Assembly (NCBI GenBank): GCA_026388715.1
Contig: JAPLJF010000011.1
Coordinates: forward strand, 1 to 35,815
DNA: 35,815 nucleotides
Source of the DNA: Deltaproteobacteria bacterium
GTDB taxonomy: Bacteria > Desulfobacterota > Desulfobulbia > Desulfobulbales > Desulfocapsaceae
Direction: 5' to 3'
The position numbers and the translations under genes are program-made. The notes below the pieces were generated by a model. That model was not told the DNA's origin. It saw only the letters and a list, made by a program, of their open reading frames with translations, and searched no databases. Shown here in pieces: positions 1 to 7,934 of the stretch; positions within the stretch are counted from its first letter, which is position 1; each line of letters starts with the position of its first letter.

Positions 1-109
1 TAGATTTACTGTTTGCCTCAATTTGGCTGAGAAAACGGCACAATTTCTTGCCGCTATGTCAATAGCTTTTTGTGATTTTTTTACAAATTTTTAACATATA
101 GTTTCAGTC

Positions 110-568
110 ATGCTGTTGGCTGAAACTCCAAACTCCAGACCTCTTGATGGATCCAAACGTGCTGAGGCAATTTTAAGTCATGTTGAGGAAATGGCCAGGA
201 AAATGGGGTCAAGGATTATTCTGATCACCTGTGTCGAGCAGAAACTCGTCTACACCGGGGACATGGAAATTCCCGCCATGGCGCAGAGCGATGAAGACAT
301 GGCGCAGCAGACCAAAACCGCCAAGTCGTATCTTAAGGAAGTGCAGACGAAACTGGAACAGCAGGGTATCCAGGTAAGCACGACGATCATGCAAGGCCCG
401 CCGGTTGAAGCGATCTTGGCTGTTGCCGCCCAGGAAAACGTCGATATGATCGCCATTGCCAGCCACGGACGCAGCGGTCTGGGCCGGGTTTTCTACGGCA
501 GTGTGGCCGCGGGCATCCTGCAACGGGTGGATCGCCCCCTGCTTATTATCCGTGCCAACGAGGGCTGA
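110..568 (+). CDS. Universal stress protein (UspA family), atypical N-terminus
   Basis: Single-domain Usp of 152 aa, a cytoplasmic nucleotide-binding stress protein family. The C-terminal half carries the ATP-loop signature in slightly altered form: ASHGRSGLGRVFYGS matches G-x2-G-x9-G-S with Ala at the first Gly. It ends in the usual RPLLIIR strand. The N-terminus is odd. Family members normally open with a hydrophobic strand leading into P-L-D-G-S, but here the start is MLLAETPNSRPLDGS, so the first beta strand is missing although the PLDGS motif is kept. No ribosome binding site is evident before the ATG, and a short inverted repeat (TTTCAG/CTGAAA) flanks the start. The gene may be 5' truncated or recombined. 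It is monocistronic and followed by a good terminator. Confidence 0.75.
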   Translation: MLLAETPNSRPLDGSKRAEAILSHVEEMARKMGSRIILITCVEQKLVYTGDMEIPAMAQSDEDMAQQTKTAKSYLKEVQTKLEQQGIQVSTTIMQGPPVEAILAVAAQENVDMIAIASHGRSGLGRVFYGSVAAGILQRVDRPLLIIRANEG

Positions 569-633
569 GAAAAAAAGGTGGCAGGAAGCAAGCATACTTC
601 TCCCTGCCGCTTCATAACAGATCTTTATTGTTG

Positions 634-664
634 AGGGTTGCAGGTTCTCCTGCAGCCCTTTTTT
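634..664 (+). terminator. Rho-independent terminator of the usp gene
   Basis: An 11-bp stem (AGGGTTGCAGG paired with CCTGCAGCCCT, one G-U pair) with a 4-nt loop is followed by a run of six T. It lies 65 nt after the usp stop. A second, weaker hairpin (GGCAGG/CCTGCC) lies just before it, near 585-606. Confidence 0.85.
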
Positions 665-754
665 CTATTGAAGCAATCCTGAAATATCTAAGAGCTTGTC
701 TGTCTTCCCTCTTGTTTTGGAAATACAGCCCATCCGCCGAATTTCAAACTCGTA

Positions 755-1491
755 TCAGAAGTCAGTCATTATTTGTGCTGTCGTAATAATTCTTGTGTTA
801 AGTCTTTTTACATCTTTATGAGCATACCTTCCTTTTGCTTTACTTAAAATATCAAGAAATTCATCTATTTCCTCTTCTTTGCTCAATATAATGTACTTAA
901 TATCATTTGGCTCAAATTCAAGACGAAGGGGTTTTATTTTAACTTCAACTTCTTCCTTCATTTTTTTGAAGTTGTCACTGCCAAGAAGCATACTACAATC
1001 AGTATCGTAACTTGGGACATATCTCCATTCACGTTCATCGGAGTAACGATAATCCTTAATAGTTTTACCTTTTCGAGTCAAATCACTTTGGTAATTTTTC
1101 ATATATCTTACAATATCTAAATGTGCCTTCACTTCTGGTGTATATTCGCTGGTTTTAACTCCTTTTTTTAGTACAAATTCCTTCGTTGATTTCATATAGC
1201 TAGCTGCCAAAAATGAGTTTGGTTCTACATACAATACGGGTTTAAGCCATTGCGCGATGCCCACTCTTTTGTCAATCCAATACCGTAGGAACCATATTTC
1301 TCTATATGGTTTTTGACTTCTGACAATGGTATGTCGCAAAAGCTAACCATGGGTGCGTGAAAGCTCCAGTTTTGTGTTCCAAAGGTTACTGTTTCTGAAC
1401 AGTAGGATATGTGAAAATTATTTTCCAATATTCCTTTTAAGTATGCTTTTTTATTAGTGAAATGAATGATTGAACTAGAACTGAGTGGCAT
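755..1491 (-). pseudogene. AbiGi-like abortive infection protein, single frameshift
   Basis: Two reading frames on the minus strand join into one protein of about 245 aa resembling the AbiGi family (the antitoxin-like half of the Lactococcus AbiG phage-resistance pair). The first frame starts at 1491 (MPLSSSSIIHFTNKKAYLKG) behind a GGAGGG ribosome site, and runs through YGIGLTKEW and RNGLNP to a stop near 1225. The second frame resumes at LKPVLYVEPNS and includes the family-like YSDEREWRYVP motif. The junction is a C run (GGG at 1238-1240 on the plus strand). One extra C would give NGLNPVLYVEPNS in a single frame. This is therefore a one-base deletion or a sequencing error. No AbiGii-like partner is next to it. 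The family call is from recalled motifs. Confidence 0.7.
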
Positions 1492-1600
1492 ATGCCCTCC
1501 ATATTTATTGTCCAACAAGTAATTGTATAGTTCTGCTTATCTCCTTATTTTGGATGATAACCAAAAAGAAAAAAAGGGAACAACAGACGTCAATCAACTA

Positions 1601-1692
1601 ACGTAAAATTCAGCATAATTCTATTGTGTACCAGCAAGAGGGGTAATTCTCAAGAAGAATGGAGAATGAGCGATAAAACAATATTTTTTCTG
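1601..1692. repeat. 92-bp dispersed repeat, copy A
   Basis: This block aligns without gaps to 24454-24545. Shared stretches include ACGTAAAAT, TTCTCAAG, AGAATGGAGAAT and GATAAAAC. The copies are diverged. It lies in the non-coding stretch upstream of the AbiGi-like pseudogene; copy B lies just upstream of the nif-type promoter of the molybdate operon. It has no visible coding function. Confidence 0.7.
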
Positions 1693-2083
1693 TAAATTCT
1701 TCAACTTCTTGCAGCCATTCCGGTTCCGCAATCGCAAAGATCGGGTCAACCCTTGATCTTTGGTCTACACCGCACAAGACAAGTTTTAAGGCCACCCTCC
1801 TTGTACTCTGGTAATCAACCATGCTATTCTTTCAATGAGCGTCATTGGCCTTTTCCTGTTCATGATTTTACTGCTGGTAAGCGAGAGCCGCGAATCCGAT
1901 GCGTTCTCGATGCTGGTGCCGGATTCTCAATCTGTCCATCAGGATGGCCAGATGAAGGCAAGGTTGCATGAGTGCCGGAAGGGATTGACGCTCGCGTTCG
2001 TCCCTTGGGCTACGTTCAATAGAAATTGGTTCACCCTGGAAACAGGGAGCGTTCTGAAACCCTCATAGAAAAGGAGTCGTGCC
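1693..2083. other. Non-coding stretch before the nitroreductase gene
   Basis: No convincing gene is visible. Two short overlapping plus-strand reading frames (1753-1971 and 1835-2068) lack ribosome sites and recognisable domains. The only clear signal is the AAAGGAG ribosome site just upstream of the ATG at 2084. Confidence 0.5.
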
Positions 2084-2914
2084 ATGGAAAAGTCAATGTT
2101 CAACTTTCAGGTTGATGAGGAGCGTTGTATCCAGTGTGGAGAGTGCGCGTTGGATTGCCCGGCCGGGGTTATTACCATGGACGGCACCCCCAAATTCAAT
2201 GAGGAGGGAGGATGTTTTCGGTGTCAGCACTGTCTGGCCATCTGCCCGACGGCCGCCATATCGATTCTCGGTAAAAATCCCGATGAGAGCCCGGCGCTGG
2301 CTGGTACTTTCCCCACCGCTGCCCAGATGACGGCCCTGATCAAGGGGCGCAGGTCTGTTCGTCGTTACCGCGACGAGGAGGTCGCCGCCGGCCTGATCAA
2401 CGAGCTCCTGGACACTGCCGGCCATGCCCCCACCGGAGTCAATGCCCAGAACGTGCTGTTTACCGTGGTCAAAGAGCGTGCGGTCATGAATGCGCTGCGC
2501 CAGGAGGTCATGGAACGGCTCGGGAAGCTCAAGGACAGTGGCGGGCTGCCGGAGGGGTTTATCGGCCAGTATATGGGCGGGGCCGTCAAACTCTGGGTGG
2601 AGGAAGGAAAGGACATCATCTTCCGGGGTGCGCCCCACCTGCTCATCACCAGTGCCCCCAAGGCCTCTCACTGTCCGGCCCAGGACACCCTGATCGCCCT
2701 TACCACCTTTCAGATGATCGCCCATGCCCACGGCCTTGGCTCAGTCTGGGACGGTTTGTTCATGATGGCGCTCTCCCTCTGCCCTGATCTGGCAGCGAGG
2801 CTCGGCATCCCGGAACAGCATCTGGTGGGGTACGCCATGGTCTTTGGCTGGCCGGCCGTCGAATATCACCGTACCGTGCAGCGGGCCCCGGCCCAGGTCA
2901 ATGTGGTGCGCTGA
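2084..2914 (+). CDS. Ferredoxin-nitroreductase fusion (2x[4Fe-4S] + FMN nitroreductase fold)
   Basis: A 276-aa cytoplasmic redox protein. Residues about 7-65 form a bacterial-type ferredoxin with CIQCGECALDCP and CFRCQHCLAICP, giving ligands for two [4Fe-4S] clusters. Residues about 80-265 are a nitroreductase-like FMN domain, beginning with the characteristic RRSVRRYRDEEV segment, followed by GHAPTGVNAQN and a C-terminal GYAMVFGWP. Such fusions are common in strict anaerobes and probably reduce an unknown substrate using electrons passed from the clusters to flavin. The start is set by AAAGGAG 8 nt upstream. The stop directly abuts the stop of the convergent mprF gene. The physiological substrate cannot be read from the sequence. 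Confidence 0.9.
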   Translation: MEKSMFNFQVDEERCIQCGECALDCPAGVITMDGTPKFNEEGGCFRCQHCLAICPTAAISILGKNPDESPALAGTFPTAAQMTALIKGRRSVRRYRDEEVAAGLINELLDTAGHAPTGVNAQNVLFTVVKERAVMNALRQEVMERLGKLKDSGGLPEGFIGQYMGGAVKLWVEEGKDIIFRGAPHLLITSAPKASHCPAQDTLIALTTFQMIAHAHGLGSVWDGLFMMALSLCPDLAARLGIPEQHLVGYAMVFGWPAVEYHRTVQRAPAQVNVVR

Positions 2915-5632
2915 TCAGATATTTTTGGGATGATGATTTCTTTCTTCATCCTTTTCAGAGAGCGTTTTTGTCGTGTTCGAAGGTTTGAGCAAAGCGCCCT
3001 TCCAGCCACCGGCGATAAGTGCTGTCAGATTGGCAAGGATATGCGGCAAGGCGACGCCCTTGGGGGAGGCAAGGTATTTTGGCTGCCATATCGGATCGAA
3101 CTTCTGCTTATACTGGCGGAGCCCCTGGAAATTATAAAAATGTTCACCATGGCGGGCGATGAAGGCCGCGACATAATGCCAGCGGGGGGCAAAAGCCCGC
3201 CCTTCCAGGCCGGCCAAGGGCGCCATGCCGAGATCGAACCAGCGGAAACCTGCTTGTTTCCCCCAGAACATGAGGTGCAGAAAAAGAAAATCCATCGCCC
3301 CGCGCGGTGCCCTGGTCGGGTGGAGCCGCATCAGGTCAATGGAGAGCTCTTCCTTCTCACCGCTTTGCCATAAATTGGCAAAGGCTACCACCTCATTGTC
3401 TTTCTTGATTACTGCGATGTCGAAACGCCGGAGGTATTCCTTGTTGAAAAAACCGAGTGAGAACCCTTTCTCCCGCGCCTGCTTGTTGAGCAGCCAGGCA
3501 TCGGAAATAGCCGTAAGGACCGGCAGGATCGCATCAATGGATGTCTTGGCTATAATCTCGAACTCCCATCCCTCCTTTTCAAGTCTTCGAAAAATATAAC
3601 GGAGTCCCTTGCGGGGGCTTCCTTCCAGAGAAAAATCCTGGAGGGGTATCCGTGCCGCCTCGCCAAGTTTAGTCAGGGTCAGCCCTGAGTCAAGGTAGTG
3701 GTGGAGGGTGTCAGTCCCCACTTGATAAAAAATGGTCCATCCGTCGCTCTGGTCTGAAACCTCCCGAAATTGCGAGATAAGTCCCGGCCATTCTGCGACT
3801 GGCCCTACAGGGTCTCCCATAGATATCCAACTGCGACCCTCTACCCCGAACATGATAAAGGCGGAACGTTGCGGGTTGAACAGAAAATTCTTGTCTCCCA
3901 GAAACGCCAGTTGGGCCGTGGAGCGGCGCGAGGCGGTGACGATGTTTGTCACTGCCTCCAGTTCTGCTCGGTCTGGAAGCGTCGGTCGTCGCGGGGATGG
4001 ATGCAGCAGCCGGGCAACGGCAAACATGAGCAGCACGCCGGCTCCACCTGCCGTGGCCCTGAGGAAACGGGGGGCATTGCCTTCGAAGGTAAACTGCCAC
4101 CAGAGTTGATGAACGTATTCCTGATGTTTGTGGGAGAACAATCCCAGCCAGACCGTGCAGATGAATACCGTTACGACGGCGGCCAGCCAGACCGGCGTGA
4201 ATTGCTGGCTGAGAAGAGAGGCCTTGCGGTAAAAATAGCGGCGGCTTGGGAGAAGCGCCGCCAGGAGCAGGCCAAGGATGAGGGCCTCTTCATAATCAAG
4301 TCCTTTGATCAGGGAGGCAACCATACCGACCGCCAGGAGAATAATAGTTATCCAGTAGGCGCCGTCCAGGCGGCGTTGGATTCCTCTGGCCAGCAGGAGC
4401 AGGACCATGCCGATGGTGCTGCCGAAGAAATGGGAGATCTCCAGTGCCGGAAGGGGAAAGAAGCGTTGCAGCCAGGCCAGACGTTCGTTCAGCGCGGGCA
4501 GGGCGCCGGAGAAGAGGAGCAGCGCCCCGGCAACAAAGGTCGCCAGGCTCAGCACTGGCACCACAATGGCGCTTTCCCATTTCTGATACGCCCTGAAGGC
4601 CCGGCGGAAGAAGGTCCGGTAGGCAGCCATTTCGTGGACGGCCAGCATGAGGACGGCAAACCCCAAAGGAATCAGGTAGTATATGGCCCGATAGGCCACC
4701 AGAGAGACCAGGACCTGGGGTGTTGGCACCAGCGGGGAGACGAGCAGCAGGAACACCGTTTCGAACACCCCCAGTCCACCGGGGACCTGACTGACAAGCC
4801 CTGCCAGCTGGGCCAGCATGTACATGGCAAGGCAAGCGGGAAGTGAGAGTGACGGGGATGGCGGGAGCAGGATAAAGAGGACGCATCCGGCAAGAAGCCA
4901 GTCGGTGGAGGCAATCAGCAGCTGTGCCATGAGAATCCCGAATGGAGGCGTTTTTGCATCCATGTTCCGCCAGGGCAGGGGCCGTTTCCATATCAAGCCC
5001 GCAGCAAGGTAGAGAGCCACCGGAGCAAGAAGCAGCAGGCCGAGCAGCCGCGGCGGAAGAGCTGAAAAGATCAGACCGGCCGGCAGAGTCATGGGCACCA
5101 GGGTGAGGATGAGCCCCCCCACGGCAAAAAATCCCAACCAGAGGCTCAGCGTACAGAAGAAGACGATGGTGGCTATTTTTTCTCCGGAAAGCCCCCAGGC
5201 CGAATAAAGACGATAGCGGACCGAGGCACCGGCGAGCATGGAGAGTCCGATATTATTGCTGAAGGCATAGCTGATAAAGGAAGCGAGCCCTATTTTTCGA
5301 TAGGGCAGGGGGTGGCCGACATAGCGGAGGGCGAGGGCGTCATAGGCCGTCATGACAGTATAACTGAAAAAGGTAAGGCCGATGGCTGCCCAGAGCATGG
5401 TCGATGGCAGGGTATGCAGCTCCTGGACAATTTCGTGAAGATGGTAGGCGCGCAGTTCATGGAAGAGCAGCCACCCTGCTGCTGAAAACAGGAGAACGCT
5501 GAACACCGGGCCAACAACGTTTCTGACCAGGAGGACCATTTTCCCCCACAGGGGGACAGGGATCCTTGGCACCGGAGAGGAAGAAGCGAGATCCGGCTGC
5601 TCTGGGGCTGGAGGTGGAGAATGACTGTCCAT
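2915..5632 (-). CDS. mprF: Phosphatidylglycerol lysyltransferase/flippase MprF
   Basis: A 905-aa inner-membrane protein with the two-part MprF layout. Residues about 30-560 are a multi-pass hydrophobic region, the flippase module; the motif QVPGGLGVFE is typical of this LPG synthase transmembrane family. Residues about 580-870 are the cytoplasmic DUF2156/GNAT-like aminoacyl transferase module, with FLGDKNFLFN, FIMFGVEGRSWISMGDPVG and the closing FDLGMAPLAGL and YNFQGLRQYKQKFDP segments. The family transfers Lys (sometimes Ala) from aminoacyl-tRNA to phosphatidylglycerol and flips the product, lowering surface charge and giving resistance to cationic peptides or acid. It is the second gene of a two-gene operon, 11 nt after the acvB/virJ-like gene. 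The amino acid specificity is not determinable here. Confidence 0.93.
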   Translation of the reverse strand: MDSHSPPPAPEQPDLASSSPVPRIPVPLWGKMVLLVRNVVGPVFSVLLFSAAGWLLFHELRAYHLHEIVQELHTLPSTMLWAAIGLTFFSYTVMTAYDALALRYVGHPLPYRKIGLASFISYAFSNNIGLSMLAGASVRYRLYSAWGLSGEKIATIVFFCTLSLWLGFFAVGGLILTLVPMTLPAGLIFSALPPRLLGLLLLAPVALYLAAGLIWKRPLPWRNMDAKTPPFGILMAQLLIASTDWLLAGCVLFILLPPSPSLSLPACLAMYMLAQLAGLVSQVPGGLGVFETVFLLLVSPLVPTPQVLVSLVAYRAIYYLIPLGFAVLMLAVHEMAAYRTFFRRAFRAYQKWESAIVVPVLSLATFVAGALLLFSGALPALNERLAWLQRFFPLPALEISHFFGSTIGMVLLLLARGIQRRLDGAYWITIILLAVGMVASLIKGLDYEEALILGLLLAALLPSRRYFYRKASLLSQQFTPVWLAAVVTVFICTVWLGLFSHKHQEYVHQLWWQFTFEGNAPRFLRATAGGAGVLLMFAVARLLHPSPRRPTLPDRAELEAVTNIVTASRRSTAQLAFLGDKNFLFNPQRSAFIMFGVEGRSWISMGDPVGPVAEWPGLISQFREVSDQSDGWTIFYQVGTDTLHHYLDSGLTLTKLGEAARIPLQDFSLEGSPRKGLRYIFRRLEKEGWEFEIIAKTSIDAILPVLTAISDAWLLNKQAREKGFSLGFFNKEYLRRFDIAVIKKDNEVVAFANLWQSGEKEELSIDLMRLHPTRAPRGAMDFLFLHLMFWGKQAGFRWFDLGMAPLAGLEGRAFAPRWHYVAAFIARHGEHFYNFQGLRQYKQKFDPIWQPKYLASPKGVALPHILANLTALIAGGWKGALLKPSNTTKTLSEKDEERNHHPKNI

Positions 5633-5643
5633 AAGTGGGCGTT

Positions 5644-6405
5644 TTATTTCAAGTATTTGAGGATGGTCTCTTCGATGGGGGCGTAGTTGTGGTTGAAATG
5701 GTGCCCGCCTGGCACGGGCATGATCCGACGGTTTTTCCCTTCCAGCTGCGGACAGATGGAATCATCCTTCTCTTTCATCCCATAGATACACAAAAGGGGG
5801 CGGCGCAGAGCAGCTGCTGCCTCCGTAACATCTAATGCCCCGGGGCGTCGGGTGTCGTGAATCCAGTCGCCGACCTTGATCTCGATATTGGTATAGGACC
5901 CCGGTGCGAGCAGCACCACCAGGCTTATTTGATCCTGGAGTTCGACGGGCAGGCGGTTGACCAGCAGCGGCAGCCAGGAGGCACCGAAGGAGTAGCCCAT
6001 CAGCACGACCCGTTTTTTCCCCCAGGCCTTGAGATAATAAGTGAGGATAGTTTCCAGGTCGCTGGCCGCTTCGGCGGGATGGCGTGGTTTCCAGAAATAT
6101 TTGAGGCAGTCGAAACCGAGGGTGGCGATCCCCCGCTGTTGAAAGAACTTGCCAAAATCGCGATCCAGGTCTGCCCAGCCACCATCGCCGGACAGGATCA
6201 TTGCCAGCACATCATTGCCGGAGTCGGGAACAGGCAGTTCCACCACGGGAAGCTTCTCTGAGGGTGGAACTGCCGGGCTGGACTTGGTTGGTCCTGAAGT
6301 GTCGCCTGGAGGAGATGCCGACTGCCCGATGGTTGCCACCAGCAGCAAATGCGTCGACAGGAATATCACGAGAATCTTGCCACTTATTTTGCTCAAACCC
6401 ATCAT
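5644..6405 (-). CDS. AcvB/VirJ-family lysyl-phosphatidylglycerol hydrolase
   Basis: A 253-aa alpha/beta hydrolase with an N-terminal hydrophobic signal (residues about 8-30), so probably periplasmic. Family motifs are SGDGGW (about 72-77), the nucleophile elbow GYSFGA with Ser139, an acidic stretch KEKDDS and a terminal GGHHFNHNY supplying the catalytic His. The length matches single-domain VirJ rather than the longer two-domain AcvB. In Agrobacterium and Rhizobium, AcvB/AtvA hydrolyses lysyl-phosphatidylglycerol and is encoded with the synthase lpiA (MprF family). Its position as the first gene before mprF here supports the same synthesis-hydrolysis pair. The start may be at 6405 or at the adjacent ATG at 6402; no strong ribosome site distinguishes them. 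Confidence 0.85.
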   Translation of the reverse strand: MMGLSKISGKILVIFLSTHLLLVATIGQSASPPGDTSGPTKSSPAVPPSEKLPVVELPVPDSGNDVLAMILSGDGGWADLDRDFGKFFQQRGIATLGFDCLKYFWKPRHPAEAASDLETILTYYLKAWGKKRVVLMGYSFGASWLPLLVNRLPVELQDQISLVVLLAPGSYTNIEIKVGDWIHDTRRPGALDVTEAAAALRRPLLCIYGMKEKDDSICPQLEGKNRRIMPVPGGHHFNHNYAPIEETILKYLK

Positions 6406-6470
6406 TATCTCAGAAGTAATTGGGAGGAAGCAGGGTCAGTACTATCCTGAAACAATCCGGGTTATATTAG

Positions 6471-6610
6471 AGCCTCTTGCAAAAATGGTCTTTTCGCCCA
6501 AACTCTGCGTTATGCTTAAAATTTTATCCTCGGAATATCAAATATATGCCTGCGGTAAAATTTTTCGCATGCCTTGATTTTGAACGAAAATCCTCATTTT
6601 GCAAAAGGCT
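6471..6610. mobile_element. MITE-like palindromic element, copy 1 (140 bp)
   Basis: A 140-bp sequence with terminal inverted repeats (AGCCTCTTGCAAAAATG and CATTTTGCAAAAGGCT) and imperfect symmetry continuing about 50 bp inward on each side. It is nearly identical to 35676-35815, with one difference seen (CAAATATATG against CAACTATATG). It encodes no transposase. It sits between the acvB/virJ-like and cNMP-binding genes. No clear target-site duplication is seen. Confidence 0.85.
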
Positions 6611-6710
6611 CATTATACTGCCGGCACATGCCGGAGCACACTGGCAGTGTGACGCCAAAACTGCAGAGATAGCAGGTGCATTCCTGTTCCGTTCGTCTCT
6701 TCTGTCTTTA

Positions 6711-7814
6711 TCAGTTGGTTTTTTGACTGCGCCCTTCATCCAGGCGGCGCATCCCTTCCATGAGCAGCTTCATGAAGTAACCGATTTCAGGAATTTCGAA
6801 CTCCTCAGTTGGAATGCCGGGAGTAAAGCGGAACCGTCCTTCCGGCTCTTTGAGGATTTCATAAAAGGCCCCTTCGCCGCTAATGTCGGCATACTGGGCC
6901 TTGATGAGGGATCCCTGCCGGAAGGAGAAGCGGGCCTTCCCTTTAGAGAGCTCGGTGATGGTCAGGATTCCGGTCTTCTGGTTCATGTTGAGGATCTGGA
7001 AAAGGGCCTCGGGCGGGATTTCGGCAAGGTTGCCGATCATCCCCGAGGTGAGATCCTTGGCCCGAATCATGTTGGACTGGCTGAGCCGTTTTGCCATCAA
7101 ACGGGTGAAGTAGAGTTGAATGGCGGGATACTGATCGAGAATTTTCAGGAAGTTTTTCCGGTCGATGTACAGGATGACTGCGGGGTCACAGACCTGGATG
7201 GTGGCGCTGACGGGATCGTTACAGATCAGGCTCATCTCGCCAAAGACATCACCCTGCTTCAAGGTGGAGATGGAGATGCCCACCTTGTTGATCACATTGA
7301 CACTTCCTTTGACGATGATGAAAAAATTGCCGCCAGGGCTTCCCATGCGGATGACAATGTCACCGGCCTTGTGCTTGTTAATCTTGAAGTGTTGTGTCAC
7401 CTTTTTGATATCTTTATCATGGATGCTTTTGAAGAAGGGGAAATCACTGAGCAAGGGCAATATGGAGTCCAACTCAGCGGGGTTGGACTCATCGTCGAAT
7501 TCCAGATCCTCAATGCCGTCCTCTCGGCAGTGTTCCAGGCGGAGCGAGCCGGTGCAGCCACTGCAGGTGACCAGGCAGACCGGGATCTTCTCCGCCCGTT
7601 CGTACTGGATGAGGATCTTGGTCAGGTCACTGCTCAGGATCTTGCATCTTTCCTTTTCGAGCGGGGAGGTGATGATGACCGTGCTGAAAAGGGTGTTTAC
7701 CTCATCGTTGGCCATGGGGATGGTGATACCGGTCACGCTGAAGGTGTCCCCGAAGGTGAAGAGAGGGCATTTGTCATTTTCAGTGACTTTGAACTGGATT
7801 TTTGGGAAACTCAT
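6711..7814 (-). CDS. Cyclic nucleotide-binding domain protein with C-terminal DUF4388 (PATAN-like) domain
   Basis: A 367-aa soluble signalling protein. Residues about 1-95 are a small unassigned domain with two Cys pairs in order (KCPLF; CSGC near residue 83). Residues about 115-235 are a CRP-type cNMP-binding fold: FFKSIHDKDIKKV, GDIVIRMGSPGGNFFIIVKGSV, then the phosphate-binding-cassette-like GDVFGEMSLICNDPVSATIQ. The cassette has SATI where classical cyclic-AMP binders have RxA, so the ligand is uncertain. Residues about 265-345 match the DUF4388 pattern (EIPPEALFQILNMNQKTGILTI ... FRQGSLIKAQY ... FRFTPG). There is no HTH, so it is not a transcription factor. It stands alone between a MITE-like element and the ABC exporter operon. 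The start has no strong ribosome site. Confidence 0.85.
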   Translation of the reverse strand: MSFPKIQFKVTENDKCPLFTFGDTFSVTGITIPMANDEVNTLFSTVIITSPLEKERCKILSSDLTKILIQYERAEKIPVCLVTCSGCTGSLRLEHCREDGIEDLEFDDESNPAELDSILPLLSDFPFFKSIHDKDIKKVTQHFKINKHKAGDIVIRMGSPGGNFFIIVKGSVNVINKVGISISTLKQGDVFGEMSLICNDPVSATIQVCDPAVILYIDRKNFLKILDQYPAIQLYFTRLMAKRLSQSNMIRAKDLTSGMIGNLAEIPPEALFQILNMNQKTGILTITELSKGKARFSFRQGSLIKAQYADISGEGAFYEILKEPEGRFRFTPGIPTEEFEIPEIGYFMKLLMEGMRRLDEGRSQKTN

Positions 7815-7873
7815 GGTGATTTGTCGCGCATTAAGGGTTGCATGGCGGTATTGCCGAAAATTTCTGCAAATTA

Positions 7874-7892
7874 ATCTCTCAAAAAGAGAGAT
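7874..7892 (-). terminator. Possible weak terminator after the ABC exporter operon
   Basis: A 7-bp perfect stem (ATCTCTC/GAGAGAT) with an AAAAA loop lies 43 nt past the last permease stop. It is followed on the minus strand only by TAATTT, so any termination would be weak. Confidence 0.35.
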
Positions 7893-7934
7893 AGCATGAT
7901 AAATGAAAAAAGTACATAAACGAAGGGATCATTT

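Noticed and set aside
35..51. CGGCACAATTTCTTGCC as a sigma-54 promoter before usp
   Set aside because: The GG-to-GC spacing is one base too long and the surrounding consensus is weak.
1835..2068. Possible small gene of 77 codons before the nitroreductase
   Set aside because: No ribosome site, no domain, overlaps another equally poor frame; insufficient support.
3770..4846. Plus-strand frame of 358 codons opposite mprF
   Set aside because: Low-complexity, polar antisense product within a well-supported mprF coding region.
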